A stretch of DNA of 64,000 bases from the NCBI GenBank assembly GCA_019745075.1, contig JAIETR010000002.1, forward strand, positions 62,001 through 126,000, read 5' to 3'. Each line of letters opens with the position of its first letter. Position 1 is the first letter of the stretch. Both the position numbers and the translations under genes were made by a program. The notes under the pieces were generated by a model that ran no database searches, was not told where the DNA came from, and saw only the letters and a program-made list of their open reading frames with translations. This DNA comes from Qipengyuania sp. GTDB lineage: Bacteria > Pseudomonadota > Alphaproteobacteria > Sphingomonadales > Sphingomonadaceae. Below, piece after piece: positions 19,859 through 30,375 of this stretch.

Positions 19859-20040
19859 GCCCCCAGCACTTCAAGCGCTTTGGCGAGCTGACCTGAGCGC
19901 CGGGCAGCGTCGGCACAGGTATGACGGTGGATCAGACCTTCGACCGACCAAGACACGATCTCGTCGTCGCCATGATATTCAGCCGCATGCTCGATAAGCT
20001 GTGAGATCAGCAACGGGCGGTCCATCATCAGACCCAACAT
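19859..20040 (-). pseudogene. alkK: 5' fragment of AlkK-like medium/long-chain acyl-CoA synthetase truncated by IS remnant
   Basis: MLGLMMDRPLLISQLIEHAAEYHGDDEIVSWSVEGLIHRHTCADAARRSGQLAKALEVLGA then in-frame transposase sequence. Confidence 0.75.
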
Positions 20041-20092
20041 TCGGATTCCCTCTTGATATTCAGTTCCTCCGTTAAGAAGCGCCCGATCGAGC

Positions 20093-20779
20093 CTAAAACC
20101 GGTAAGAGACTCCGACGTTCGCCAGAATCGGGTCGATGTCCAAACTCGTCCGGACAGGCACTCCACCCAGCGAACCGGTAGCGTGCGTGGAGAAGGGAAC
20201 GTATCGAACGTCAGCGTTCAGCATCCATGCTGTGTCAAGCTCGTACCGAACACCCACCTGAGCCGCAGGCGCCCAACTGTCGTCGATGCTGAAATTAGCC
20301 AGAGCCCTGTCACGCTCATTGAGAAAGACGATCCGCCCGACGCCAACCCCCAGATAGGGATGAACCTTGCCAAGATCGTTGAAATGGTACTGGGCCGACA
20401 AGATGACTGGCCCATAGTTGACTTTGGCGAGTGTTCCGATCGGCTCAAGTGAGCCGGCGCCGTCAATTTCCGCGGTCGCCGGTACGCCGAGAAACAAATC
20501 CGCGGCAATATTCGGCGTGAAGAAATATCCGATATCAACGGTCGCCGACGTGGCGTTCCCGATCCTCACATTCGAGCCGGGGACAGGCCCCCCCGCCAAG
20601 GTGATGTCGGGGGCATCCTCATCCACGAAGACATGGGTTACATTCAGGCTTACGGCCCAACGCTTGAATTCTTCCGAATCCTGCGCCCACGCGGCCTGGG
20701 ACGCGAAGGCCCAGAGCAGGGCGAACCCCGCGGCGAATTGCAAAGGCCTTGCGGAGACGGGCCTGGCTTTGTCAGTCAT
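20093..20779 (-). CDS. alkL: OmpW/AlkL-family outer membrane protein
   Basis: Signal peptide; FFTPNIAADLFLGVPATAEI...KVNYGPVILSAQYHFNDLGKVHPYLGVGVG..., C-terminal GVSYRF; within alkane operon. Confidence 0.88.
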   Translation of the reverse strand: MTDKARPVSARPLQFAAGFALLWAFASQAAWAQDSEEFKRWAVSLNVTHVFVDEDAPDITLAGGPVPGSNVRIGNATSATVDIGYFFTPNIAADLFLGVPATAEIDGAGSLEPIGTLAKVNYGPVILSAQYHFNDLGKVHPYLGVGVGRIVFLNERDRALANFSIDDSWAPAAQVGVRYELDTAWMLNADVRYVPFSTHATGSLGGVPVRTSLDIDPILANVGVSYRF

Positions 20780-20905
20780 GAAACGATCCTCCCTGTTGTA
20801 CGCCGTCGCTTGGCCGGACGGCATTGGTGATGGTCCGTGTTGTTTCGAGGTCCGCGAAGCCCGCGCGCTCCCGAGCGGCGCGGCGGCTTCGCCTTGCCGG
20901 CCAGG

Positions 20906-22531
20906 CTAGGCCGCCGCCTCCCTGGCGCGCGCGACGCCGGCTTCCTGTTCGCCGAGAATGATCCCGGCGGCGCGTTCCGCGATCATCATCGTCGGCGCAT
21001 TGGTGTTGCCCGCGACCAGCGTCGGCATGATCGAGGCGTCGACCACGCGAAGCCCCTCCACGCCGCGCACGCGCAGCGATGGATCGACCACCGATTCGGA
21101 ATCGCGGCCCATGCGGCAGGTGCCGACGGGATGGTAGATCGTCTCCGCCCGCTGGCGGATATCTGCGATGATCTCCGCCTCGCTCTGGACCGACGGCCCG
21201 GGCACCAGCTCGGTCTTCGAAAAGGCCGCCATGGACGGGGCCGACAATATCTGCCGCCCGAGCCGCACCGCCGCGACCATCGTCTCGAGATCCTCGGGCG
21301 CCGAGAGATAATTGGGGTCGATCAGCGGATCGTCGAGCGGGTCCGGGCTCTGCAGCCCGATCCGGCCCCGGCTCTTGGGCAGGAGGTCGCAGACATGCAG
21401 GGTATAGCCATATCCCAGCGCGATTTGCCGCCCATGATCCTTCAGCAGCGTGGGCAGGAAATGGAACTGGAGGTTCGGCCGGCTCCGTGAAGGCGAGCTT
21501 TTGATGAAGCCGCCCGATTCCGCGACGTTGCTCGTCAGGAAGCCCTTCCGGAGGAAGGCGTAGGAAAAGGCTCCGGCCAGCGCCCGCGGGATGAAGGAGG
21601 GCGCGATTCCGATCGGCGTGCGGTCGTTCGCCTCATGCATGATCGTGATGTCGAGATGATCCTGCAGATTCTTTCCGACGGCCGGAAGATCGACGACCAC
21701 CGGAATGCCGAGCGCGTTCAGCTCGGTCGCGTCGCCGATGCCCGAAAGCTGCAGCAAGTGGGGGGAATTGACGGCACCACCCGACAGGATGACCTCGCCC
21801 TGGGTGCGAACGTCGAACCTCTCGCCGCCCGCCGAATAGGTGACGCCGACCGCCTTGCGGCCCTCCAGGATGATCCGGGTCGCGCGCGCGCCGGTGACGA
21901 TCCGCAGGTTCGGCCGGTCCCTGGCCTTGGAGAGGAAGGCGCGCGCCGAGCTCCAGCGCCGGCCGCGATGCTGGGTGACCTGGTAGAAGCCGACGCCTTC
22001 GTGAGTCTCGGCGTTGAAATCGGCGCTGTACGGATATTGGAGCTCCCGGCCGGCCTCGACGAAGGCGTCGCTCAGGCGGTTGCGGGTCGGAAGGTCGCAG
22101 ACATGCAGGTCGCCGTTGCCGCCATGATAGTCGCAGGTGCCGAATTTCGCATTGGTCTCCATCGCCTTGAACAGGGGAAGCACGTTGTCGTACGACCAGA
22201 TCGGACCCGCCGCCTCGGCCCAGGCGTCATAATCGTCGCGATGCCCGCGAATATAGACCATCGCGTTGATCGAGCTCGATCCGCCGAGCGTCTTGCCGCG
22301 CGGCCAGAACAGCCGCCGACCGTTCAGATTGGCCTGGGGCTCGGTCTCGAACGCCCAGTTGAGCGTCTTGTTCTTCGAAAGGAGCGCGATCCCGATCGGC
22401 ATGTGGATCAACAGGCTGCGGTCCGCCGGGCCGGCCTCGAGCAGGCAGACCTTGGTCCGGGGATTGGCCGACAAACGCTCCGCCAGCAAGCAGCCGGCTG
22501 ACCCGGCCCCAACGATTATGTAGTCGAACAT
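20906..22531 (-). CDS. alkJ: GMC-family alcohol dehydrogenase (AlkJ-like)
   Basis: [37 protein letters not shown] signature and C-terminal HPVGTCRMG; synteny with alkB. Confidence 0.9.
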   Translation of the reverse strand: MFDYIIVGAGSAGCLLAERLSANPRTKVCLLEAGPADRSLLIHMPIGIALLSKNKTLNWAFETEPQANLNGRRLFWPRGKTLGGSSSINAMVYIRGHRDDYDAWAEAAGPIWSYDNVLPLFKAMETNAKFGTCDYHGGNGDLHVCDLPTRNRLSDAFVEAGRELQYPYSADFNAETHEGVGFYQVTQHRGRRWSSARAFLSKARDRPNLRIVTGARATRIILEGRKAVGVTYSAGGERFDVRTQGEVILSGGAVNSPHLLQLSGIGDATELNALGIPVVVDLPAVGKNLQDHLDITIMHEANDRTPIGIAPSFIPRALAGAFSYAFLRKGFLTSNVAESGGFIKSSPSRSRPNLQFHFLPTLLKDHGRQIALGYGYTLHVCDLLPKSRGRIGLQSPDPLDDPLIDPNYLSAPEDLETMVAAVRLGRQILSAPSMAAFSKTELVPGPSVQSEAEIIADIRQRAETIYHPVGTCRMGRDSESVVDPSLRVRGVEGLRVVDASIMPTLVAGNTNAPTMMIAERAAGIILGEQEAGVARAREAAA

Positions 22532-22581
22532 CTAAATCTCCGGGCTGGTGCTTATCGGGACCGCTCCCCTGTTTTCGATGA

Positions 22582-24036
22582 TCACCCGAGGATGCGGACG
22601 GTGAGATTGATCAGCTTCTTCACCAGCGGCGTGTAGGGCGGGAAAAGAAGGGCGAGGATGGAGAACCTGTCGCGCAGGATCGCCCGCTCGTGGGAAAATG
22701 CCTTGAAGCCGTAAAAGCCGTGCGCGTTGCCGAGGCCGCTATTGTTGACGCCGCCGAAGGGCAGGTTGGGATGCAGGAAATGGACAACATTGTGGTTGAT
22801 GCAGACCCCGCCGGAACTGGTCTGATCGATGATGTCCCGCCACGAAGCCGCGCTCTTGCTGAAGATATAGAGGGCGAGCGGCTTGGGCCCCGCGTTGATC
22901 GCGTGCACCACGCGGTCGATATCGTCATATTCGATGATCGGCAGGACCGGGCCGAATATCTCTTCCCGGGAAATCGCCATTTCGGGCGTGGTCCCGCCGA
23001 GCAGGGTCGGCGAGAAATAATTCTGGCTGGGATCGCGCGCGCCGCCTTCCACAATGGTCGCGCCCTGTGACGTCGCATCGTCGGTGAGCGCGCTCAGCCG
23101 TTCGAAATGGCGCGGATTGACGATCCGGCCATAATCCGGGCCGCTCTTGCGCTCGGCGTCGCTTCGCCCGTAGGTCCGGGCGATCTGGCGCCGCATCGCA
23201 TCGGCCAGGGCCTGCGCCCGGCTGCGGTCGACATAGATATGGTCGGGGGCGATGCAGGTCTGGCCGTTGTTCGAGAATTTGCCCCAGATGATCTTCTTCG
23301 CCGCATCCTCGATATCCGCCGTCGAATCGACGATCGTCGGAGACTTGCCGCCGAGCTCGAGCGTCACCGAGGTCAGGTGCTTCGCGGCGGCCGCCATCAC
23401 GATCTTGCCGACCTGGGGGCTGCCGGTGAAGAAGATGTGGTCGAAGGGCAGGTCGAGCAGCGCCTGGGACACCGCAGCGTCGCCCTCGCAGACGGCGACT
23501 TGGTCCTGGGGGAAGGTCTCCTCGACGATGTCCCGGATCAGGGCGGAGGTGGCCGGGGTCAGCTCCGAAGGCTTGAGGATGACGCTGTTTCCGGCCGCCA
23601 GCGCCGACGCCAGGGGGCCGAAGCTCAGATTGAGCGGATAGTTCCAGGGGGCGATGATCAGGCAGACGCCCTTGGGCTGGTAGCGCACCTCCGCCGCGGT
23701 TCCGAACATGCCGAGCGAGGCGGGGACCGGGCGCGGCCGCATCCAAGCGCGCAAGTGGCGCTTGGCGTGGGAAATTTCCTGGTAGACCGGGAAAATCTCG
23801 GTCAGCCGCACCTCGGATTCGGGCTTGCGGAAATCCGCGTGGAGCGCCCGGATGATGTCGTCCTCCCGGCGCCGGATCGTCTCCTTGAGCCGCGACAGGC
23901 TGGCCAGCCGGTCCTTGCGGGTGAACCGCGCCCGGTTCCGCTCGGTCGCTTCGCGCTGGCGGGCGAACAGGCTTTCGATCGGGCCCGTATCGACGGGGCG
24001 GGCGGGCTCGACACTGGTCAATGCATGCACGCTCAT
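22582..24036 (-). CDS. alkH: NAD(P)-dependent aldehyde dehydrogenase (AlkH-like)
   Basis: [50 protein letters not shown] class-3 motifs and hydrophobic C-terminus. Confidence 0.9.
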   Translation of the reverse strand: MSVHALTSVEPARPVDTGPIESLFARQREATERNRARFTRKDRLASLSRLKETIRRREDDIIRALHADFRKPESEVRLTEIFPVYQEISHAKRHLRAWMRPRPVPASLGMFGTAAEVRYQPKGVCLIIAPWNYPLNLSFGPLASALAAGNSVILKPSELTPATSALIRDIVEETFPQDQVAVCEGDAAVSQALLDLPFDHIFFTGSPQVGKIVMAAAAKHLTSVTLELGGKSPTIVDSTADIEDAAKKIIWGKFSNNGQTCIAPDHIYVDRSRAQALADAMRRQIARTYGRSDAERKSGPDYGRIVNPRHFERLSALTDDATSQGATIVEGGARDPSQNYFSPTLLGGTTPEMAISREEIFGPVLPIIEYDDIDRVVHAINAGPKPLALYIFSKSAASWRDIIDQTSSGGVCINHNVVHFLHPNLPFGGVNNSGLGNAHGFYGFKAFSHERAILRDRFSILALLFPPYTPLVKKLINLTVRILG

Positions 24037-24094
24037 CGGGCTTTCCTTCGAACGATCATCGGGGGGACGGCGAGAGGGCTGGCGAGGCGGTCGT

Positions 24095-24313
24095 TCACGG
24101 CTCGATGCGCTCATAAGCTTCCTTGGTCGCGCCGCAGTCGGGGCAGTACCAATCGGCGGGCACGTCGGCCCATCGCGTGCCCGGGGCTAGGCCCGTCTCC
24201 GGGTCGCCGAGCGCCTCGTCGTAGATGTGGCCGCACGTCACGCAGTGCCATTTCGTGAACGGCGCCGCTTCCCCCGACGGCTGCGGGGACCGGGCCTGGT
24301 CGTCCCAGCTCAC
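24095..24313 (-). CDS. alkG: Rubredoxin (second copy)
   Basis: [47 protein letters not shown]; two CxxC rubredoxin motifs; GTG start. Confidence 0.92.
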   Translation of the reverse strand: MSWDDQARSPQPSGEAAPFTKWHCVTCGHIYDEALGDPETGLAPGTRWADVPADWYCPDCGATKEAYERIEP

Positions 24314-24501
24314 GCCGCGACCCCGCCGATCCCGCTCATGCCCAAGGGGATGAAATCGGGCTTGTCGCGCACCGCGCAATCGGGGCAGGCCCAGTCATCG
24401 GGAACCTGCGCCCAAGGCGTGTGAGGAGGGAAGCCTTCATGGGCCTCGCCCTTTTCCTCGTCGTAGACGTAGCTGCAATCGGGACATTGATATCGCGCCA
24501 T
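24310..24501 (-). CDS. Rubredoxin (first copy)
   Basis: MARYQCPDCSYVYDEEKGEAHEGFPPHTPWAQVPDDWACPDCAVRDKPDF; CPxC motifs. Confidence 0.92.
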   Translation of the reverse strand: MARYQCPDCSYVYDEEKGEAHEGFPPHTPWAQVPDDWACPDCAVRDKPDFIPLGMSGIGGVAA

Positions 24502-24667
24502 GACGCCGCTTTCCTTCCTGGACATGAGTTGCGAAGATGCCGCCGGCAGGGCGGCCGCTGGGAACGATGCGATCGGCCCCTGCTCCCCGGCCGGACCCGG
24601 CCGCGGGGCTCGCTGGGGCTCCCTCGGGGAGGCACGGACGCCTCCCCGAATCGCCAGATCGGCCAGC

Positions 24668-25876
24668 CTATTCGGCCGCGATCCGCGCGGCCTCGCGCGC
24701 TCGACCGTATTTGCGGGTGATCCGCTTCCGGCTCGCCGGATCGATCTGGATCTTGCCCAGGTCGCCGCCCGCCCATGCCACGACCCGCCGGTCCATCACC
24801 GACCAGAAGATCGGCGGGACCATCGCGATGAAGAACATGCCGGGATAGCCGGTCGGCAATTCGGGCAGGTCCCTGAAGTCCCGCAGCGACTGATAGCTGC
24901 GGGTCGGATGCGCATGGTGATCGGAATGCCGCTGCAGGTGGAAGAGGATCAGGTTCGAGGCGATGTGGTTGCTGTTCCAGGAATGCCGGGGCTGGGCGCG
25001 CTCGTAGCGTCCGTCCGCCATCTTCTCGCGCAGCAATCCATAATGCTCGATATAGTTGGCGCTGGTGAGCTGCCACCATCCGAATGCCATCTGGATGGGC
25101 AGGAAGACGAGCAGCTTCGGATCGGGCCCGAGCACGAGGATCAGCGTCGTGTAGATCGCCACGCTGAGCAGCAGCGGCGGGATGATCTCGTTGCTGAGGC
25201 TCCATTCGCTCTTGCCGACGCGCTCCAGCCGCACCTTTTCCAGATTCCAAGCGCGCCGGAACGCGCCCGGAATCTCGCGCAGCGAGAATTTGTAGATGCT
25301 CTCGCCCATCCGGGAGGTGGCCGGATCCTCGGGAGTCGCCACGTCGCGATGGTGGCCCTTATTGTGCTCGATGAAGAAGTGGCCGTAGCCGACCACGGCG
25401 AGGACGATCTTGGCCATCCACCGGTCGAACGCCCGCTTCTTGTGGCCGAGCTCATGGCCGGTGTTCAGCGCGAGGCCGTTGACGATGCCCAGGGAGAAAG
25501 CGAGGGCGATGACCTCCCACCAGGCCATGGGCTGGGTCGCGACCCACCATGCCGAGACGATCAGCGAGGCATAATGGACCGGGACGGTGAGATAGGTGAG
25601 GATTCGGTAGTAGCGATCCGCCTCGAGGCGCGCCACCGCCGCTTCCGGGGGATTGTTCGGATCGTTTCCGAACAGGCCGTCGAAGATCGGGATGATCCCG
25701 TACCAAATGATCAGGGTGAGCGCGTAGAAGATGCCCCACCCCGTCTGGCTGACAAGGTACAGTCCGATCAGGGGCGCCGCCGGCCAGATGACCGACAACA
25801 TCCAAAGATAGCGCTTCCTGTCGACATAGCGATCCGGCGCGTTATCGGCGGACGGATTTCGTGCGATAGTGCTCAT
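24668..25876 (-). CDS. alkB: Alkane 1-monooxygenase AlkB
   Basis: NTGHELGHKK, EHNKGHHRDVATPEDPATSRMGESIYKF, NYIEHYGLLR, LQRHSDHHAHPTRSYQSLR: membrane di-iron His boxes characteristic of AlkB. Confidence 0.97.
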   Translation of the reverse strand: MSTIARNPSADNAPDRYVDRKRYLWMLSVIWPAAPLIGLYLVSQTGWGIFYALTLIIWYGIIPIFDGLFGNDPNNPPEAAVARLEADRYYRILTYLTVPVHYASLIVSAWWVATQPMAWWEVIALAFSLGIVNGLALNTGHELGHKKRAFDRWMAKIVLAVVGYGHFFIEHNKGHHRDVATPEDPATSRMGESIYKFSLREIPGAFRRAWNLEKVRLERVGKSEWSLSNEIIPPLLLSVAIYTTLILVLGPDPKLLVFLPIQMAFGWWQLTSANYIEHYGLLREKMADGRYERAQPRHSWNSNHIASNLILFHLQRHSDHHAHPTRSYQSLRDFRDLPELPTGYPGMFFIAMVPPIFWSVMDRRVVAWAGGDLGKIQIDPASRKRITRKYGRAREAARIAAE

Positions 25877-25983
25877 CCGGCGTTCTCCTCATCCCAAGGA
25901 AGACACATTCACTGTGTTCCCAAAATCGGTTCTGATTGACCGTTCCGAGCAAATGGGAGTTATCATGGTCACGGAACAACCCC

Positions 25984-25997
25984 ACTAAAGTGTGGTT
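25984..25997. promoter_or_regulatory. Candidate AlkS-type operator upstream of alkB / reductase
   Basis: ACTAAAGTGTGGTT shared with 27432-27445 (ACTAAAGAGTGGTT); partial inverted repeat around CACTAAAG[A/T]GTG. Confidence 0.5.
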
Positions 25998-26093
25998 TTT
26001 AACCTCCTTCGAATCCCCTATCTGAAACGGGCGCGCAGTCGCGGCTGGTGTCTGGAAGTCCACACGAGGCGCTCGGTTTTGGAGAGGGCCCCT

Positions 26094-27320
26094 ATGAGCG
26101 GACCGGACGCACATGTGTTGATCCTGGGCGCAGGCCATGCCGGTGGAACGGCCGCCGCCCTGCTTCGCCAATATGGATTCGCCGGCGCCATCACCCTGGT
26201 CGGCGAGGAGCCCGTCGCCCCTTATCATCGTCCGCCGCTGTCCAAGGCCTGGCTGAGGGACGGCGCCGCCGCGCCGCTCCCCTTGAAGCCGGCGGAATTC
26301 TACGCCGCCAACGGCATCGATTTCCGGCCCGGCATTCGCGCCGAAAAGCTCGATCGCCCGGCCAGGATGGTGACGCTGTCGACGGGTGAAGTCCTCACCT
26401 ACCATTTCCTGATCATCGCCACCGGCGCCCGGCCGATCAAGCTGCCGGTTGCGGGATCGGACCTGGAGGGCGTGCTGGAGCTGCGAACGGCGGCCGACGC
26501 CGAACGGCTCCGCGCCGCGCTGGGGGCGGGCCGGCGCCTGGCGGTGATCGGCGGCGGCTATATCGGGCTGGAGGTCGCCGCGTCCGCGCGGGCGCTCGGC
26601 GCGGAGGTGACGGTGATCGAGCGCGAAGCACGGCTGCTCGCGCGGGTCGCCTGCCCGGAGCTTTCTGCCGTCTTCCTCGATTATCACTGCAAGCAGGGCG
26701 TGGGTTTCGAATTGGCGGCGACGGTGTCGGGATTCGAGGGGCAGGATGGACGCGTGAGCGGAGTCAGGCTCGACGACGGCCGCACCATCGCCTGCGACGC
26801 CGTTTTGATCGGAGTCGGCGCCGCCCCCAATGACGAGCTCGCGCGGGACGCGGGGCTGGACACGGCCTGCGGCGTCATCGTTGATCTGGAAGCCCGGACC
26901 GCGGATCCGGCCATCTTCGCCATCGGCGATGTGGCGCTCCGGCCCATGCCGATTTATGACCGCATGTTTCGCATGGAGAGCGTACCCAACGCCCTGGAAC
27001 AGGCCAGACAGGCCGCCAGCGCCATCGTCGGCCGCGCCCCACCGCCGGGCGAGGTGCCATGGCAGTGGTCCGACCAGTACGATCTGAAGCTGCAGATCGC
27101 CGGCTACGCCTTCGACGTCGACCGCGTCCTTCTGCGCGGCGATCCCGCCACCGCCAGGTTCGCAATCTTCCATTTGAAGGGCGATCAGGTCCAATGCGTC
27201 GAGGCGCTCAACTCGCCGCAGGATTTCATCTTCGGCAAACAACTGATCGCCAGTCGCAAGTCGGTTGACCTCGGCAAGCTGGGCGACCCGGCCATCGCCC
27301 TGAAAGAGATCGCGGCCTGA
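26094..27320 (+). CDS. FAD-dependent ferredoxin/rubredoxin reductase (AlkT-like)
   Basis: MSGPDAHVLILGAGHAGGTAAALLRQYGFAGAITLVGEEPVAPYHRPPLSKAWL; two GxGxxG motifs, IFAIGDVALRPMP. Confidence 0.9.
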   Translation: MSGPDAHVLILGAGHAGGTAAALLRQYGFAGAITLVGEEPVAPYHRPPLSKAWLRDGAAAPLPLKPAEFYAANGIDFRPGIRAEKLDRPARMVTLSTGEVLTYHFLIIATGARPIKLPVAGSDLEGVLELRTAADAERLRAALGAGRRLAVIGGGYIGLEVAASARALGAEVTVIEREARLLARVACPELSAVFLDYHCKQGVGFELAATVSGFEGQDGRVSGVRLDDGRTIACDAVLIGVGAAPNDELARDAGLDTACGVIVDLEARTADPAIFAIGDVALRPMPIYDRMFRMESVPNALEQARQAASAIVGRAPPPGEVPWQWSDQYDLKLQIAGYAFDVDRVLLRGDPATARFAIFHLKGDQVQCVEALNSPQDFIFGKQLIASRKSVDLGKLGDPAIALKEIAA

Positions 27321-27431
27321 CTGCCCAATGGCAGGAAACTGAAATTTGGCGATCAGGGACGCTTGTCCTCGAACGCCGACGAGCGGCGAGCGAGGGCCGC
27401 GGTCTGCCGGCCCAGCCGGCCCAAAGCCCAC

Positions 27432-27445
27432 ACTAAAGAGTGGTT
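27432..27445. promoter_or_regulatory. Candidate AlkS-type operator upstream of alkS-like gene
   Basis: ACTAAAGAGTGGTT, 44 bp upstream of the proposed alkS ATG (27489). Confidence 0.5.
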
Positions 27446-27488
27446 CTGGTTTGCGCGCCGGCTGGCCCGCCATTATGGTTCCGCCCCG

Positions 27489-30272
27489 ATGGCGCATCCA
27501 AAAGCAGATGATAAAGCATCGACGGACGTGCGAGGCATTCGAGCGGATGAGCCTGGGTCCCAGCCGCGATCTGCAACACGGTCTCCGGAGACAGACCCTC
27601 GCCCCCGACAAAGCGCACAGCCTCCGGCGGGCTCCGTCAAGGAGCGGGTGGCGTCGTTGGCGTCGGGATGCCTTCCACGCCCTCGCCTCTTCGCTATCGA
27701 CAAGCCGACGCGCTGCTTTCTCCTTCGCGCGCCCCGGGGCTACGGGAAAAGTGTCGCGATGGCTCAGCACTGGGCCGATCGCCGGCACGCCGGTGCTGCG
27801 GCGGCCTGGGTTCCCATCAAGGAATGCCGGCACAATCTGCAGCTGCTCGCGGAACGAATCTGCGCGCAGCTCTCCGCAACCTGCGAGGCCGGCGGCCGCG
27901 ACACGCCGCCTGCACCGCCCACGGAAAGTCCTCCCAGCCTCTATGACCTCGCCGACTGGCTCCGAGACACCAGGGATCGGCTGGGATCAAAGGTTGTGAT
28001 CTGCCTCGACGACCTTGAGTTTGATCTGCGTTCGCTGGAACAGATCGAGGATTTTATGCTGGCGGCGCCGGCCGGAGTGGAATTCATCGCGGCGACCTCG
28101 TCGGACACCGGCTTTGCGCGAATGAAAGCCCGGCAAGAAATCCAGGAGTTAAGGACTGATGCGCTTGCCTTCACATTCGAAGAAGCAAAAGCAGCCGCTT
28201 GCGGTCGGGAAGGGCCAGCAGTCTCGGAAGCAGAGATATATTCGCTTTGGAAGCGCACCAAAGGCTGGCCGGAAGTCTTTTGCCTTTTGATGCAAGCGGC
28301 ATCGGAAAGCCGGCCCTCGCCCGACCGCCTTATAGCCGACCACGTCACAGGCAGAGACATCGACCTGGATAAATACTTCCGGATCACAATCCTGAACTCA
28401 CTCGCCGATGACGTTCTGGAGTTTTGTGTTTGCGCATCAATTCTTGGATCGATATCCGCAGACTATTTCAACCATGTGTTCCGTAGGAACGATGGGGCTT
28501 ACTATATCGACAAACTTTCCGCCGACCAGATGGTTTTGCGAGCGCTGGACCGATCCCAGACGGCGTATGAATTCCACCCGTTGCTTCGCGAATTTCTCGA
28601 GCACAGATTCTCGGTAGAGCATCGCGGCTCGAAGCCAAACCTGCTCGCCCGCGCCGCCCAATGGCAAAGACAAAACAACAACAGTCGCGAAAGCATCAGC
28701 CTTTCCTTACGCGCGGGCGAGAACGAATCGGCCGCTGAGGTCGCATCTGAAAACATGATGGATATTGCGCTGCGGCAGGGCGAGATAGATCAAATCCAAT
28801 CATGGCAAAGCAGTTTTTCCGCTGCTGTCGTTTCTGGCGCTCCAACAATCGCTCTTGGCCTGGCCTGGGCCCAGATTTTTAGTCACGACCACCAGCGGGC
28901 GGGCGGCCTGTTGGCCGATTTGCGCGCCATTGACCTCGGCGGTCTTGATCAACAAGCACGCCGACAAATGGAGTGCTGGTGCGACCTTATCACCGCCATT
29001 GGCGAGGCGACCGGCGACAATCTGACGGAAAGCCGGCGTCAGTGTGAAGCCTGGATAAAGGTCTATGACGAGGCGGATCTCGTCTGCAAAGGCGCCATCC
29101 TCACATGTCTTTGCTTCATTGCGGCCAGTGAACACCGGTTTGATGATCTAAGGAAGGCGTGCTTGGAAGCATCATCGGTAAACAACATCGCCGATCACCG
29201 CTACGCGCTGGGCTGGCTTCACAGCGCTATGATTTTCGCCGAGCTTTCTAGGGGCGATATGCGCGCGGGGGCTGCGCTGCTCCGAAAAGCTCGTGACGAC
29301 GACACTGCTGAAATCAATACGACCCCGTTTTCCGTAAACCTCCTGAACACGCTGGAACTTGAACTTCAATACGAGGTCAACCAACTGGACGGCCTGGAAA
29401 CACGCGTCGATGAGATCCTTGATTTTGTGCGGCAGCATGGCATCGTCGATTTTACATTTTCGGCTTATCGTACCGCGGCAGCAATTGTCCGACGCAATGG
29501 CGATCTAAAGGGCGCAGTCGAACTTCTTCAGGATATGCGCGTGATAGCGGGAGAATTCGGCTTCTTCCGGCTTGACGTCCTGGCGCGCTTGACGCTCGCG
29601 GATCTGTTCGTTGTAGAGAGCGCGGAGCAGGCGACCGCTATTTTGCCGAACCGCGGCCACCCTGTCTTTCTCACGTCTCACGGGCCGTATCTGCGCGCAC
29701 GGCAATCGCTGACCGAAGCTCGCATTGCGGCGCGACAGGGCAAATTTCACCTTTCCAACCGCCTAGCGAACGTCGCTTTAGACCATGCGCGCCGATCAGA
29801 ACTGGGCAGGCTGGAGGTTGCGGCGCTGCTCTGCACCGCCGTTGCTTGGGCGGGGACAGGACGAGCCGCCCTCTCCGAGCAACGCGTAGCCGACGCGATC
29901 GATATGGCTTCCCGACTTGGGTGTTATCGCACGCTCCTCGATGAGCGGTGGCATCTGCAGGCACTTGGATCCATCTCGACGCCGCTGTTGAACCTCATTC
30001 CGAGCCAGGAGGAATTGGGGTGTCGCGAACCTGCGCCGGGCGACCATCGCGTACGCTCGCCGAACAGCGAGGCTTCCGTTGTGCTCACGAGAAAAGAACT
30101 GGCAATGCTTCACAGGATAAGAGAAGGGCTCTCTAATCGTGATATCTCGATCAAGCATCGAATAAGTGAAGACACAGTGAAATGGCACATTCGCAATATT
30201 TTTTCTAAGTTGATGGTCAGAAACAGAGTTCAAGCGCTTCTAAAGGCAGAGCGAATCGGTATTCTACGATGA
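27489..30272 (+). CDS. alkS: MalT/AlkS-like LuxR-family transcriptional activator
   Basis: ~927 aa; P-loop FLLRAPRGYGKSVAMAQHW near N-terminus, LuxR HTH LTRKELAMLHRIREGLSNRDISIKHRISEDTVKWHIRNIFSKLMVRNRVQALL at C-terminus; next to alkB. Confidence 0.85.
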   Translation: MAHPKADDKASTDVRGIRADEPGSQPRSATRSPETDPRPRQSAQPPAGSVKERVASLASGCLPRPRLFAIDKPTRCFLLRAPRGYGKSVAMAQHWADRRHAGAAAAWVPIKECRHNLQLLAERICAQLSATCEAGGRDTPPAPPTESPPSLYDLADWLRDTRDRLGSKVVICLDDLEFDLRSLEQIEDFMLAAPAGVEFIAATSSDTGFARMKARQEIQELRTDALAFTFEEAKAAACGREGPAVSEAEIYSLWKRTKGWPEVFCLLMQAASESRPSPDRLIADHVTGRDIDLDKYFRITILNSLADDVLEFCVCASILGSISADYFNHVFRRNDGAYYIDKLSADQMVLRALDRSQTAYEFHPLLREFLEHRFSVEHRGSKPNLLARAAQWQRQNNNSRESISLSLRAGENESAAEVASENMMDIALRQGEIDQIQSWQSSFSAAVVSGAPTIALGLAWAQIFSHDHQRAGGLLADLRAIDLGGLDQQARRQMECWCDLITAIGEATGDNLTESRRQCEAWIKVYDEADLVCKGAILTCLCFIAASEHRFDDLRKACLEASSVNNIADHRYALGWLHSAMIFAELSRGDMRAGAALLRKARDDDTAEINTTPFSVNLLNTLELELQYEVNQLDGLETRVDEILDFVRQHGIVDFTFSAYRTAAAIVRRNGDLKGAVELLQDMRVIAGEFGFFRLDVLARLTLADLFVVESAEQATAILPNRGHPVFLTSHGPYLRARQSLTEARIAARQGKFHLSNRLANVALDHARRSELGRLEVAALLCTAVAWAGTGRAALSEQRVADAIDMASRLGCYRTLLDERWHLQALGSISTPLLNLIPSQEELGCREPAPGDHRVRSPNSEASVVLTRKELAMLHRIREGLSNRDISIKHRISEDTVKWHIRNIFSKLMVRNRVQALLKAERIGILR

Positions 30273-30375
30273 ACGAAATGTTGTTGCATGTAGTCATTGC
30301 GACCAATAGGCTTTGTGGGGGTAGGCTCACGATTGTTCTGCCGAACTTTCTCACACCGCGAAAGATCCGACAATC

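Noticed and set aside
25842-27833. 663-aa minus-strand ORF across the alkT-like gene
   Set aside because: Antisense to a clear FAD reductase with no recognisable domains.
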